From the NCBI GenBank assembly GCA_019322485.1, contig JAHWIK010000027.1, positions 26,628 through 90,627 on the forward strand: DNA of 64,000 nucleotides, written 5' to 3'. The first letter of the stretch is position 1. The number at the start of each line of letters is the position of its first letter. Below, in pieces: positions 26,586 through 36,900 of this stretch. This DNA comes from Candidatus Woesearchaeota archaeon. Its GTDB lineage: Archaea > Nanobdellota > Nanobdellia > Woesearchaeales > JAHWIC01. Under the pieces are notes generated by a model that was not told the DNA's origin, made no database searches, and saw nothing but the letters and a program-made list of their open reading frames with translations. A program made the translations under genes and the position numbers.

Positions 26586-29500
26586 ATGTCAATCAAGCAA
26601 TTAAAGTTAATCGCATTGTTCATGAGCAGCTTAATGATAATGATACCTATGTATTCTGCTTCTATTCTTGCATATACCGGCATTAAGAGGATTGAGGCTA
26701 GCGGCCAGGATGGCATCGAGGGCTATATTAGAAATGAGGATGCTATTGACTTCAGGGTAATTGCTAATATTGATGATGATCTTGATGGGGTAACATCAGA
26801 CCAGGTTAAGATTCCTGAGGCTGCTGTGGAGTTTAGCAGCTGCATGCCTGGTTTGGAAGGCTATGAATGCGAACTCAGGCTTCCTGATACAGGAACCTGG
26901 ACATACAGAGACCTAAACAGGATTCCAGTTCTATTATATGACGAAGGTGACAACCAGGTTGGCGGGCGCACTGCCACACTTGTTGTGGACAATAATGCCC
27001 CTGATGTCAGGTTTTTTAGTATCCTGCCTAAGCTGACTTCTTCGGGAGATATGACATTTACTTACTCTGTCGAGGATTATGCTTATAGAAAAGGTGATTC
27101 AAGCAGATGTGTCGGGCTTGACAGGATTGTATTTTATACCTTTGATTCATCCTTTGTCGAGCAGGTCAACATTGATACTGATGATTGCGATGTTTCAGGC
27201 AGTGTTTCAGTTGACAACAGTATCCTGCCTGAGGGAGGCAATGTGATTTATGTCAAGGCTGTTGACAAATTTGAGCAGGAATCAGAGCCTGAAGAGGATT
27301 CAATTGTTATTGACAGGACAGCGCCAGTAATAGGCAGCTTGAAGATTGTTGATACCAATGGAAACAGCATTGATTATATCGGCAGTGATACAATAAAAGG
27401 CGAGGTTATTGTTAACATAAGCGGGCCTGGCCTGGATACCAACAGCGTGGCAGGTGATTTCTCTGAGCTGAACTATGAAAGGGGGAATTACAAAAACCTC
27501 AGAGCAGTTATATGCAATGTATTGCATGACACAGCCCTATGCAGCTGGTCTGTTGAGCTTAAGCTTGACAGCGGCGGTATGAAGTATATGACTATAAATG
27601 CATCTGATAATGTTGGGAATAAAGCAACAGTAAGCTTGTCCAAGGGATTTGTGTTTGATGATGCAGGGCCGGTTATAAACGGTATAACCACAGATAAAAT
27701 ACATGGCGGGATTAGCTATGCCTCTTCGCAGGACAATACATTTGTGGCTTCTATATCTGAGCCAGGTGTTGGAGTTGATGCAAGCAACGTATTCCTGCAC
27801 ATAGGATCTTTGTTCCTGCCAGCTGACAGCTGCGAGGCTGATGCCTGCTATTGGTATGAGGTTGGTATTGGCCAAGAGGGTAGTGTAAGAGTCTGGATTG
27901 GTGATGACACAACTGACAGGCTTGGAAATGCTGCAGAGGAATTTTCCACTGATATAATTGTTGATGCAACTAAGCCTGCATTAACTTCCCTGAATGTGAA
28001 AACAATCGGTGGTGTGCTGCCTGCTTACAGGTATGTAAAGACCTTTGACAGCCTGGAGATAACAGCTGAGATTGTTGAAGCAAATGTCATCACAGAAGCT
28101 TATGGTGATTTCTCATCAATAATTGACGGTGCTGATAAGGTTCTTGCTGATGAATGCACTAAAACAGACGGCACCTATACCTGCAAATGGACAACTGATC
28201 CAATAGATGTTGAGGGCTATATTGATAGTTCCATTGACTTTAGCTTTATTGATATATCAGGTAATGTCCTTACAGCAAGTGCTCCTGTTGAGGTTTACGA
28301 GCTAATCGATACTGAACTTGATTATTGGAAACATGATGTGAGTTGCTCGCCAGAGCTGATTGACAGGCAGACAACAGCACTTGTAAACCACAGGATTTAC
28401 TGCCATATCGGCCTTTCAGGAAATGCTGAAACAATTGACATAAATCTTGAGGGATGCGACGGACCTACTGAATATTTAGAAGAGGCGCCTGTGCTGTTTA
28501 ATGATGAGATTGGCAGTACTGACCCTTACCTTAAGTTTACGCTCAGGGCTGAAGAGCTGACTATTAGTGAGCTGGAGTTTGACTGCAAGCTGAGGATTGT
28601 TTCAAAGATAAGTGAGCGCATAACAAGGTATCCAGAGGTGGAGAATGTTTCCATCCAAATCGGATTCTACAACCTGCCTCTTGGGGAGTATGGCGCTGGT
28701 GTTGACAAAAAGATCGAAGATGCCAAAGAGTTTGCGTGGTATATTGGTGACTGGGTTGAGGATGTCAATGAGATACTGCACTATGGCCAGGCTATCTGCA
28801 ATATGGCTAATTCGCTTATAAAGCTCTTTGGTGGTTTATCAGCAATTGGAAGTGCACTTTCCCTGCTTGGGACAACATCCAAAACAGCAGATGAGGTCAG
28901 GAAAGAGGTGCAGCGTGCACAACAAGGTGTGAGTGGACTGACTAAGGAGCAATGGGCTAAGAGCGAGGGTTTCAATAAATTCTGCAAATTCTTCTCATGC
29001 AGGCTTTACTATGATGATGCCTTCGAAGGTCCAACTGCCGAAGCAATAGGCAAGTGGCAGCGTACGGTTCTTGAGCGAGCTAACTGGGTATCTACTGGCG
29101 GCGGAAAGATTCGTGCAATAGAGGCATGGTCCAATAAAGAGAACCGCAACAAGATGAACATCTACACTGGCAAGCTTAACCCCAAGGAAAGCATTGTGAT
29201 TAGCACCCTGACATTATGCCTGCCTGGAATTGTTTACAATCTCAATAAGCTAAGGCAGATTCAATGCATGTATGTTGACTGCATGCAGACTTATGCTACA
29301 CAAGGGCTTCCTTTGAAAGCCTGCGAAGACCAGAAGGAATACGCAACCTGCAAGTATTGGTGGGGGGAGATATTCCAGTTACTTCCATTTACTGGCTTGT
29401 GGAATGAGATGATTGGTATGGTTAAAAAAGCATTGTCAAGTCCATTTGGTTTCATTGACATAGTTTTAGGCTATGTGTGCAGACCTCTGTATGAAAAAGA

Positions 29501-29630
29501 CAAAATGGGAGGGCCAGCTGCTATATGCCTGATAAATGATATCGCTGGTCTGATTGCAGATGTTGCATCAGACCTTGAAGGTATTGGTGACCAGTGGGAA
29601 ATAAAGGACGATTATTGTGATAATATTTGA
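26586..29630 (+). CDS. surface cassette family A2: Ig-like secreted protein with Cys-rich membrane segment
   Basis: I choose the ATG at 26586 (1014 residues) over an in-frame TTG at 26577 that overlaps C2. A signal peptide (~1-29) precedes Ig-like domains whose order and connecting segments match A1, such as [RT]IES/FFS-I, V-x-DY-Y and the ID-R-[EA]-P boundary. The C-terminal module has CLPGIVYN followed by C-x13-C-x8-C, starting near residue 878. A hydrophobic segment rich in Gly/Leu lies near 755-775. The gene sits between C2 and B2 with 1- and 2-bp gaps. Together with A1 and A3 it defines a family I cannot assign to a known one. Confidence 0.75.
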   Translation: MSIKQLKLIALFMSSLMIMIPMYSASILAYTGIKRIEASGQDGIEGYIRNEDAIDFRVIANIDDDLDGVTSDQVKIPEAAVEFSSCMPGLEGYECELRLPDTGTWTYRDLNRIPVLLYDEGDNQVGGRTATLVVDNNAPDVRFFSILPKLTSSGDMTFTYSVEDYAYRKGDSSRCVGLDRIVFYTFDSSFVEQVNIDTDDCDVSGSVSVDNSILPEGGNVIYVKAVDKFEQESEPEEDSIVIDRTAPVIGSLKIVDTNGNSIDYIGSDTIKGEVIVNISGPGLDTNSVAGDFSELNYERGNYKNLRAVICNVLHDTALCSWSVELKLDSGGMKYMTINASDNVGNKATVSLSKGFVFDDAGPVINGITTDKIHGGISYASSQDNTFVASISEPGVGVDASNVFLHIGSLFLPADSCEADACYWYEVGIGQEGSVRVWIGDDTTDRLGNAAEEFSTDIIVDATKPALTSLNVKTIGGVLPAYRYVKTFDSLEITAEIVEANVITEAYGDFSSIIDGADKVLADECTKTDGTYTCKWTTDPIDVEGYIDSSIDFSFIDISGNVLTASAPVEVYELIDTELDYWKHDVSCSPELIDRQTTALVNHRIYCHIGLSGNAETIDINLEGCDGPTEYLEEAPVLFNDEIGSTDPYLKFTLRAEELTISELEFDCKLRIVSKISERITRYPEVENVSIQIGFYNLPLGEYGAGVDKKIEDAKEFAWYIGDWVEDVNEILHYGQAICNMANSLIKLFGGLSAIGSALSLLGTTSKTADEVRKEVQRAQQGVSGLTKEQWAKSEGFNKFCKFFSCRLYYDDAFEGPTAEAIGKWQRTVLERANWVSTGGGKIRAIEAWSNKENRNKMNIYTGKLNPKESIVISTLTLCLPGIVYNLNKLRQIQCMYVDCMQTYATQGLPLKACEDQKEYATCKYWWGEIFQLLPFTGLWNEMIGMVKKALSSPFGFIDIVLGYVCRPLYEKDKMGGPAAICLINDIAGLIADVASDLEGIGDQWEIKDDYCDNI

Positions 29631-29632
29631 AA

Positions 29633-32029
29633 ATGGATAAAGCAAGACTATTGAAGATTGGAATTTTGTTCGTGATAATTTTGGTAATCTGCAGTGGGAT
29701 TGTTTATGCTGCTGATTCTACCACAAAGAAGGTCACTATAAAAGGTGTAGATTATTACTATTCTGAAGAAGACCGTGCGGCAAATAAGGGAACGAAATCA
29801 ACTAGTGTATACCTTGACCCTAAGTTAGAGAATAAAGCAAAAAGCTGGATAAAAACAGATGGGTCATTTGAAAGGCAACCTGAAACTCCTGAAGAAAGTG
29901 CAGAGTGGGCCCAAGGCCAATATTATGTTAATCAATTCGGTAAAGCTGCAGAAAGCTTTGACCCGACCAAAGCAGAAACAGTTGTGACAGCAGCGCCTGC
30001 TGCGCCAGCAGCAGCTGAGCCGGCGGCGGCAGAACCTGCTGAAGAAGGTTTCAAGCGTGAGGGGCAGGTTGGTACAGGCAAGCCCAGCGGTACAGGAGCC
30101 ACACCTTCTGGAAAGAAATATTATTTTGACACGAGTGGTGATGGCAGTGCATTCTATCTCTCAAAAGAAGCAGACCAAAACAAGGCTGATGGATTAGACC
30201 ATTTAGAATCAGTCACGAAAGAACAATACGATGCAATCAGAGGAGCGCCCAAAGGCTCAACCTTTACTTATGATGACAGTAAACCAGATGATAAGATAGT
30301 TTCTATAACGCATGAATCAAAAGGTACTACAACAACAACCAGAGTAAGTGGAAGCGGAAGCAAAACCAAAGAGACCAAAATAACAAGAGAAGGGAAGTCT
30401 TTCACAACTACTACAGATGTAAAAGGAAAGACTGTAGCAGTAAAATATGAAGGGATGGAACTAAGCCCATCAACAGAATGGAAAGTAAACAAAGATGGCC
30501 AACTAACCTATGATGGCCAGGTTGCAGAAAGCAAGGGTGGCACCCTAGGAGAAACATTTGTGCTTAAGGATGGAAGGATGATTATAGCTTACTCAGCAGA
30601 CCCTGGAAAGGACGAGCCAGGTGCAACAGTCGAGATATCTGCTGATAAATCGAGTATAAATGTTGCAGTCCCAGGAAGGAAGGACCAGCCGATAACCACA
30701 GCGGACTGCAAAAGGGTATTAGGATTTAGCATGGAAACAATTCTCAAGATGGCAGATGCTGAACTGATTGCTGATGAACTCCATAGGGCAGGTATACTTA
30801 CCAACATAGGCTCTGTTTTCGAAATCCTTGAAAATGAAGGAATAGGCTTAAGTGATATCATCAGTGGAAACGTGAAAGATGGAGTTTATACTTCGGGGAA
30901 TGTAAAGATTGAATTTAAACCAGACGGCACAGTAGAAATCCAAAGAGTAACCAGCCCTGGAGCAAGATTTGATGAGAAAGGAAAACTGCCAGAAGGAACC
31001 GAATATGAAAGGGTTATAAAAAATGATGATAAGAGGGTAACTGAGATAGTCACTGTAACTGCAGGCAAAGAAGGAGCAACTGAAGAAGATGAAGAAACAA
31101 GGGCTAAATGGAATTATGTAGAGGGAAAGACTACTGGAACTGCCACGATTCCTGGTGTGGGGGAGGATGTTGAATTTGAATATAATGAAAATACTGGAAA
31201 CATCATCTGGTACAAAGTCGATGATAAATATTACAGAGTAGAAGATGGAAGATGGTTTGAGGATGACAAGTTCACAAAACCGTGCACAGAGGGCTGCCCA
31301 AGTGCAGAGGCAACAGGCGCTCTAAGAACTACAGATGATAAAAAAGCATCTGCAGAGAACAGGATTACATCAACTGGGAGGTACATCCAAAGGTTCTGGG
31401 GTGCCTTAGAAACAGCTGCCAGGGGCGGTATTGGGAGGTTCTTAAGCCTTTTCATGGACGATGAAGATCTTAGAGAATGGAGAGAGGGAGTTGACGATTT
31501 CCTCTGCTCAACAGTTATTGCTGGCGGCACTGAATGCTGGACTTCTGGGATATGCGGCAAATGGATTGATGACAGGTTTGGCGGCGGGATAGCATATGTG
31601 GAAATACCGGGTGGAATGCTCAATATTGCAGCTCATATTGAAGGAGAACGAACAGTGGTAGAGTCCCCAGAAAAAACACAATACCTGTATAAATTCACTT
31701 ATGTTATAAACAACCCTCTCAAGGAAGGGCTTGGCTTTAATGTCTATTTTTATGGTGATAGAACAACTAGTTTATACAGCGAAGATATGAAATTAGAAAA
31801 AGGAGCATCTACCTCAAGGATAGGAAACTCTGCTGTTGTCCAATATTCTGATTATTATTACACCAGGGCATGCATTGTATTTAACAGACCAATAAAGGTT
31901 GCTGGCGACACAATAACACAGTTATGCAACAAGATAACAGAGTACCACGGCCCAGCACTTAGTATCAAATCAATTGGGGAGCGACAAGATAAACTGGAAG
32001 AGGAAGGAATAGTAGAAAACCAGATATAA
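29633..32029 (+). CDS. surface cassette family B2: secreted beta-rich protein with YLYKF domain
   Basis: I choose the ATG at 29633 (798 residues), 2 bp after the A2 stop; an in-frame TTG overlaps A2. A clear signal peptide (ILFVIILVICSGIVYAAD) is followed by an Ala/Glu/Pro linker. A long low-complexity region of Lys/Thr/Gly-rich beta hairpins (~150-580), with many G-[KN]-x-[TI] turns like YD- or MORN-type repeats, comes next. The C-terminal domain from Y684 (YLYKFTY, later TRACIVF) matches that of B1. The mid-part differs from B1, which instead has a calcium-binding linker. Thus only the C-terminal domain is conserved within B, suggesting a docking role. Function unknown. Confidence 0.68.
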   Translation: MDKARLLKIGILFVIILVICSGIVYAADSTTKKVTIKGVDYYYSEEDRAANKGTKSTSVYLDPKLENKAKSWIKTDGSFERQPETPEESAEWAQGQYYVNQFGKAAESFDPTKAETVVTAAPAAPAAAEPAAAEPAEEGFKREGQVGTGKPSGTGATPSGKKYYFDTSGDGSAFYLSKEADQNKADGLDHLESVTKEQYDAIRGAPKGSTFTYDDSKPDDKIVSITHESKGTTTTTRVSGSGSKTKETKITREGKSFTTTTDVKGKTVAVKYEGMELSPSTEWKVNKDGQLTYDGQVAESKGGTLGETFVLKDGRMIIAYSADPGKDEPGATVEISADKSSINVAVPGRKDQPITTADCKRVLGFSMETILKMADAELIADELHRAGILTNIGSVFEILENEGIGLSDIISGNVKDGVYTSGNVKIEFKPDGTVEIQRVTSPGARFDEKGKLPEGTEYERVIKNDDKRVTEIVTVTAGKEGATEEDEETRAKWNYVEGKTTGTATIPGVGEDVEFEYNENTGNIIWYKVDDKYYRVEDGRWFEDDKFTKPCTEGCPSAEATGALRTTDDKKASAENRITSTGRYIQRFWGALETAARGGIGRFLSLFMDDEDLREWREGVDDFLCSTVIAGGTECWTSGICGKWIDDRFGGGIAYVEIPGGMLNIAAHIEGERTVVESPEKTQYLYKFTYVINNPLKEGLGFNVYFYGDRTTSLYSEDMKLEKGASTSRIGNSAVVQYSDYYYTRACIVFNRPIKVAGDTITQLCNKITEYHGPALSIKSIGERQDKLEEEGIVENQI

Positions 32030-32030
32030 A

Positions 32031-33926
32031 ATGTTAATAAAAAAAGGGGTGAAAGTTAGAAAGAGAGGGCAGGTTACCTTATTTATAATACTGGGAATAG
32101 TTCTGCTCTCAGCCCTTGGGATGTATGTTTATTTTACGGTTGCTGCTCAAGAAGAAGCAGAGGTGATATCTGCAGAAGCTTCACCAGTTATAGTATTTGT
32201 AGAAAGCTGTATGATGGATATTGCAAGAGAGGGTATAACAACCTTGGGCTTTAATGGAGGGTATATAACCTTTCCTGCAAAGATAGAAAGGAATCCTATG
32301 ACCTATCTAGCTGGTTCGCCGATAAAAGACCTAATGAATCCATACTGGTGGTATGACGGCATAGAAGCTATACCAACAGAGGGGTTCATAAAAATCCAGC
32401 TAGGAGACTATGTGTCAAGAGAGCTAAGAACATGCCTGAACAATTTTGAGGATTTAAAGGATTATGAGATAAGAGAGCTTGGTCCTGTAAGCACTGTTGT
32501 CGAGCTTACTGTAGAGGATGTTGTGGTCAAGGTGGACTATCCATTGGTTATCAAGAAGGGCGAGGATTTGATGAGGAAGGAGGACTTTAGGGTTGAGGTC
32601 CCAGTAAGACTGAAAAAAACCTATGAGCTTGCCAAAAGAATAATGGAGCGCGAGAATAGAGATACATTCCTGGAAAAGAAAACAATTGACCTTATCTCAA
32701 TGGACCCTGAAATACCAATCTCTGACATTGCATTTACATGCGAGCCAAGGAAATGGCTGCTAGAAGATGTCAAAGCCAAGATTCAGAGGCTGCTTAGGGT
32801 AAATCTTCCGTACATAAGGATTGAAGGGACAAGGTACGGCAACACATATGTCCCGAACCCGTATGGTGACAGATACAACACCTCCTACTATAACTACCAT
32901 TATATCTGGGATGTTGAGGTTGAAGAGCTTGAAGACTTCAGGGTAAGCTTTACCTATGATGATAAATGGCCTATGGCTGTTTTTGCAAGACCAAGCAGAA
33001 ATGGCATATTATCCAGCAATGCTGAGAAAGGCCAGGAGATGCTAGCATTTTTCTGCATGCATATCTGGCATTTTACTTATGATATTATCTACCCAGTTAT
33101 GGTGGATATTGTTGATGAAAGAACAAGGGAGCATGACAGATTCAGGTTTAGGTTTCCTTTCAAGGTTTCTGTAAACCACAACCAGCCTTACAGGAAAAGA
33201 TTCGGGCATATGCTTCTTGAAGGCAGTGAAAAGGCAGAGTCAGAGGAATACTGCACAGAAGCGCGCAATGAGGTAACGATTTACACCTCTGATAAAGCCA
33301 CACAAGAGCCGGTTGCTGATGTGGACATAACATTGGTTTGCGGCAGGTTTAGATGTGACATTGGCAAAAGTGAATGGGTTGGTTATGGTGCAGGGGCTGG
33401 CCTTACAAAAAGGATGCCTTACTGCACACAAGCTCTTTTGATTGGAAGCAAGGAAGGTTATGCTGAAAGCAAGACATTCATACAGACTGACCTGCAGGGT
33501 AAAACCTATAATCTTGATATGGTTCCTATAAAAGAGATTGATGAGTATTATATAGAAAAACATCCATCATCGGTTCCTGCATTAGGAGATATTTTCAGAG
33601 AAGGTGAGAAAGCAGTGATTACAATAAGCGTGCCTGAGAAAAATTTTGAAAGCTATGGTGTTTATCCAATAACAGGAAATGTTCCATTGAAATTCCTATC
33701 AAAGGAAGACAATACCTATAAGGTCTCTATCTATGTCACAAAAGGGGAGGACCTCCTTGGCGGTTATATAGGTGATTGGACTGTAACCAAAGAGCAGCTA
33801 GCTGGTGCTGAAAGGGCAGTATTCCATACAATTATAAGTGATGCAAAAACAGAGGATGAGAGATTCCTCTTCCTTAGCGGCTTAGAATCATATTCAGAAC
33901 AAGTTCCAGGGCCTGAGTTAAGATGA
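32031..33926 (+). CDS. surface cassette family C3: ectodomain behind a prepilin-like N-terminus
   Basis: 631 residues, the shortest C member. The N-terminus (RKRGQVTLFIILGIVLLSAL) has the R/K-G-Q processing-like site and a hydrophobic helix. Shared landmarks are FVESC, GGYI, NPYWWY, RELG, VDYPL and YDIIYPVMVDI with RFRFRF. It lies 1 bp after B2 and overlaps A3 by 4 bp (ATGA), which supports the tight C-A pairing also seen for C2-A2. The C-terminal ~150 residues form a beta-rich domain after a Cys-containing segment (TLVCGRFRC). Prepilin-peptidase processing is a prediction from the N-terminus only. Confidence 0.72.
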   Translation: MLIKKGVKVRKRGQVTLFIILGIVLLSALGMYVYFTVAAQEEAEVISAEASPVIVFVESCMMDIAREGITTLGFNGGYITFPAKIERNPMTYLAGSPIKDLMNPYWWYDGIEAIPTEGFIKIQLGDYVSRELRTCLNNFEDLKDYEIRELGPVSTVVELTVEDVVVKVDYPLVIKKGEDLMRKEDFRVEVPVRLKKTYELAKRIMERENRDTFLEKKTIDLISMDPEIPISDIAFTCEPRKWLLEDVKAKIQRLLRVNLPYIRIEGTRYGNTYVPNPYGDRYNTSYYNYHYIWDVEVEELEDFRVSFTYDDKWPMAVFARPSRNGILSSNAEKGQEMLAFFCMHIWHFTYDIIYPVMVDIVDERTREHDRFRFRFPFKVSVNHNQPYRKRFGHMLLEGSEKAESEEYCTEARNEVTIYTSDKATQEPVADVDITLVCGRFRCDIGKSEWVGYGAGAGLTKRMPYCTQALLIGSKEGYAESKTFIQTDLQGKTYNLDMVPIKEIDEYYIEKHPSSVPALGDIFREGEKAVITISVPEKNFESYGVYPITGNVPLKFLSKEDNTYKVSIYVTKGEDLLGGYIGDWTVTKEQLAGAERAVFHTIISDAKTEDERFLFLSGLESYSEQVPGPELR

Positions 33927-36900
33927 ACCACAATAAATTTATTGCTATGTTGTTGATTAAGCTAATCCTAGTTATGCCTCTATACACTGCTTTGGTATTT
34001 GCACAGCCCCAGCAGCAGGGGCCTTCTATAAGTGTGACTATACCTAGGTATTACAATAAAAGGGTGATTGATATTACTGGCGGGGTAAGCCCTTATTCGA
34101 TTGTTCGGCTTTATGTTGACAACAACCTCCTAATGAGCTTACCCCGCCCAGAAACTGAAGACAGCGTATTCGAGTTCAACAATATTAACCTTGGCAGCCA
34201 CGGCACTACAAGGACAATAAAGATTGTTGCAGAAGACCAGGCAGGAAATACAAACGAAGAGGAATTTCTTATAACAGTTGATGAGGAAAAACCAGAGATT
34301 AGTGTCAGAGGCATACCGGAATATGCTTTCGAATCCAGGATAAGGCTCAATGGCTCTGTAAACAAGGAGGTAACAATAAATGCCTATGTTGTCCCAGCTG
34401 TAATTGACACAGTGGAACCAGCAAAGATTTATGGACTTGAGAATAAGTCTGTGCGGCCAAACCTTGTAGAGCTTGGATGGCACCAGGCAAATGAAACAGA
34501 TTTTGATAAGTATATTATTTACAGGAGTGATGTCGGGGTTATAGCAGCAGTATCTCCTGTTGATTATAATGCATACAATGATGTCTTGGTTAATTCAAAT
34601 GAAACATACACTTATAGGGTTGCTGCTATGGACCTTGCAGGCAACGTTGGCGGGCAGTCAGACCCATTAACAGTCACAGTTCCTCAGGGAGGCAGGACAG
34701 GCATCAAGAAACCAGAGGCAATAGACCCAAGCAAGGACAGAGGCCTGCAAAAAACCATCACTGCAACAGAAGATTTCAACTTTGAGATTGAGCTTGGTGA
34801 AGACGGACCTTATAATATAAGATTAGAGGCAACCGACGCTGCTGGAAACACACTAATAATTGAAAACCACACTATCCTTGATACAAAACCACCAGAATTT
34901 GAGGAGATACTGCCAAGAACAAGCACAAGGATATATGAAACCTATGCAAAAGAGGTTGATATTGAGGGAAGGACAAAACCATTCACAAAGGTAAAAATCT
35001 ATTTGAATGAGATTAGTGGTGTAGAAGATTTCTCAACAATCTCTGACTCAACTGGATTTTTTAGGTTAAATGATGTTGATATTACCTCTTACTTTAGAGG
35101 AAGCCTTATGCCAGAGCATGTTGGGGTTGGAGAGCTGGAAAGCAGGTATGGTGTTGTTGAAGAGGAATCAGGAAGGCATGCAAGAAAGGTAACGATTTAC
35201 TTTGTTGCTGAGGACAGGTTTGGAAGAACAGCAGAGGCGACAGTCATATACAACATTGTAACATGCTGGGAAGGGAAGTTTGAGTGGAATGCAAGGCCAC
35301 TGCTTGAATACCAAAGCCCATCGTGGTTAAGTGTTGAACGATTGGGGGAGGGAACTGAATCAATATACTTCTTCTTTAATTTCACTTATCTGGGAGAGGG
35401 CAGAGATGCAAGGATTGAAGGTATAAATTTCCAGAGAGCCTGTGATGACTACATCATGAAAGACCCAAGATACAATATAAGCTGCCAGATTATGCCAAGC
35501 TCCTGCACTGCAAAAGGAAATGATGACAATACAATGCAGTATGTTGCCTGTGACCTGGGGCAGTATGATGGATTTAATGATTTTGGCGAGGATGACTGGG
35601 TGGATTTCTTTGGAGCAATAAACAATGAGATGATATTCCCGTTCAGGGTAACGATAAGATACAGCCATATCATAGGCAATAACAGGACACGGGGGCATCA
35701 GACCTTTTGTGAGCCCGTAACCTTTGTTGTTGATTCAAGCAAAGTTGATTTTAGGGATGTCCTGCCTGACTGGCTGCTTTATGATGCAGTTGATTCAATA
35801 AATGAAACAATAACAACCCTAAATGAATGGCAGGAGCAGATAAAGAATGTGTTGGAATACCTGGGCATTGGCTGTGTGATTGCTTTTGGCCTCAAAACTG
35901 TTGCAACTATCTACCGAAGGTTTGTGTGCTATTGGGAAGGCTTCCAGGAAGAAACAAAGAAAATGTTTGACAAAGGGGTAGAGTCAGGAGAATATGAGGC
36001 AAAAGAGGGTGAGGAAGCGTGCAAGGCTAAACAGGATGAAAGAAACAAGCTTTCTGATGCGGACTTAGAGACAGACTGCACTCAATGTCATGGTGCATGG
36101 GACTTTGAGGAAAACCTTTACATTGCTTACAGGACTTTATGTGACAGAGTTTTTTGCCATGATTCACCAGCAAGATGGACTGAGAATAAGCCGGATGCTG
36201 AGCTTTATGAAGCAGCTATTAAAGAGGTAAACCAATGCGGAGGTGATGACCGTGGCGTAAAGGGGCAGCCTTTAACACAAATATCATGCGCTCCATTAAG
36301 AAAGGCAGGTGCTCTTGACACACCTACAATAGACAAGAATAATGCCGGAGATGAGTGCTACCAGGCCAGGGTGATGCTTCGTGATAAAATACCCGATATT
36401 GTGGTGTTTGTAAAAGAAAAAGATTCTGAAGAAGGTAAAACAGGAATTCATCATTTTACAAGCGTTTCTCTCCAGGCGCCCAGGGCTGGGTTCAAGCCAG
36501 ACATCAATTTTTATGCTAAAGAGGTAGAAGGCTCTCTAAAGAATTCTTATTATACTGCAAATGTAAAAACCTGTGAAGAGGTTTGCGGCAAGGAGTCAAA
36601 GCACCTGCGATGCATTCCATCAGAGCAGTGTCTTGCACTAAATGCTCCTGAAAGTGAAGATAAAAAGAAAAAGATTAGGGAGATGAATATAGGCTTAGAC
36701 CCTGATAAAGCGAAATACAGCAGCAAGCGTGCTGGCTATACAAGGGATTGTGTTTTTGGCAATCCAAGCGGATATTTACCTGACAAGATAAACTATATGA
36801 ATGTTGAACCTGATACCGAATTCCCAGGAGATACTCTAAAAAATACAAAAGAGTGCTGCTGTGTTTATGAAAGCGAGAAAGCGCCATCAAAGTTTTATAT

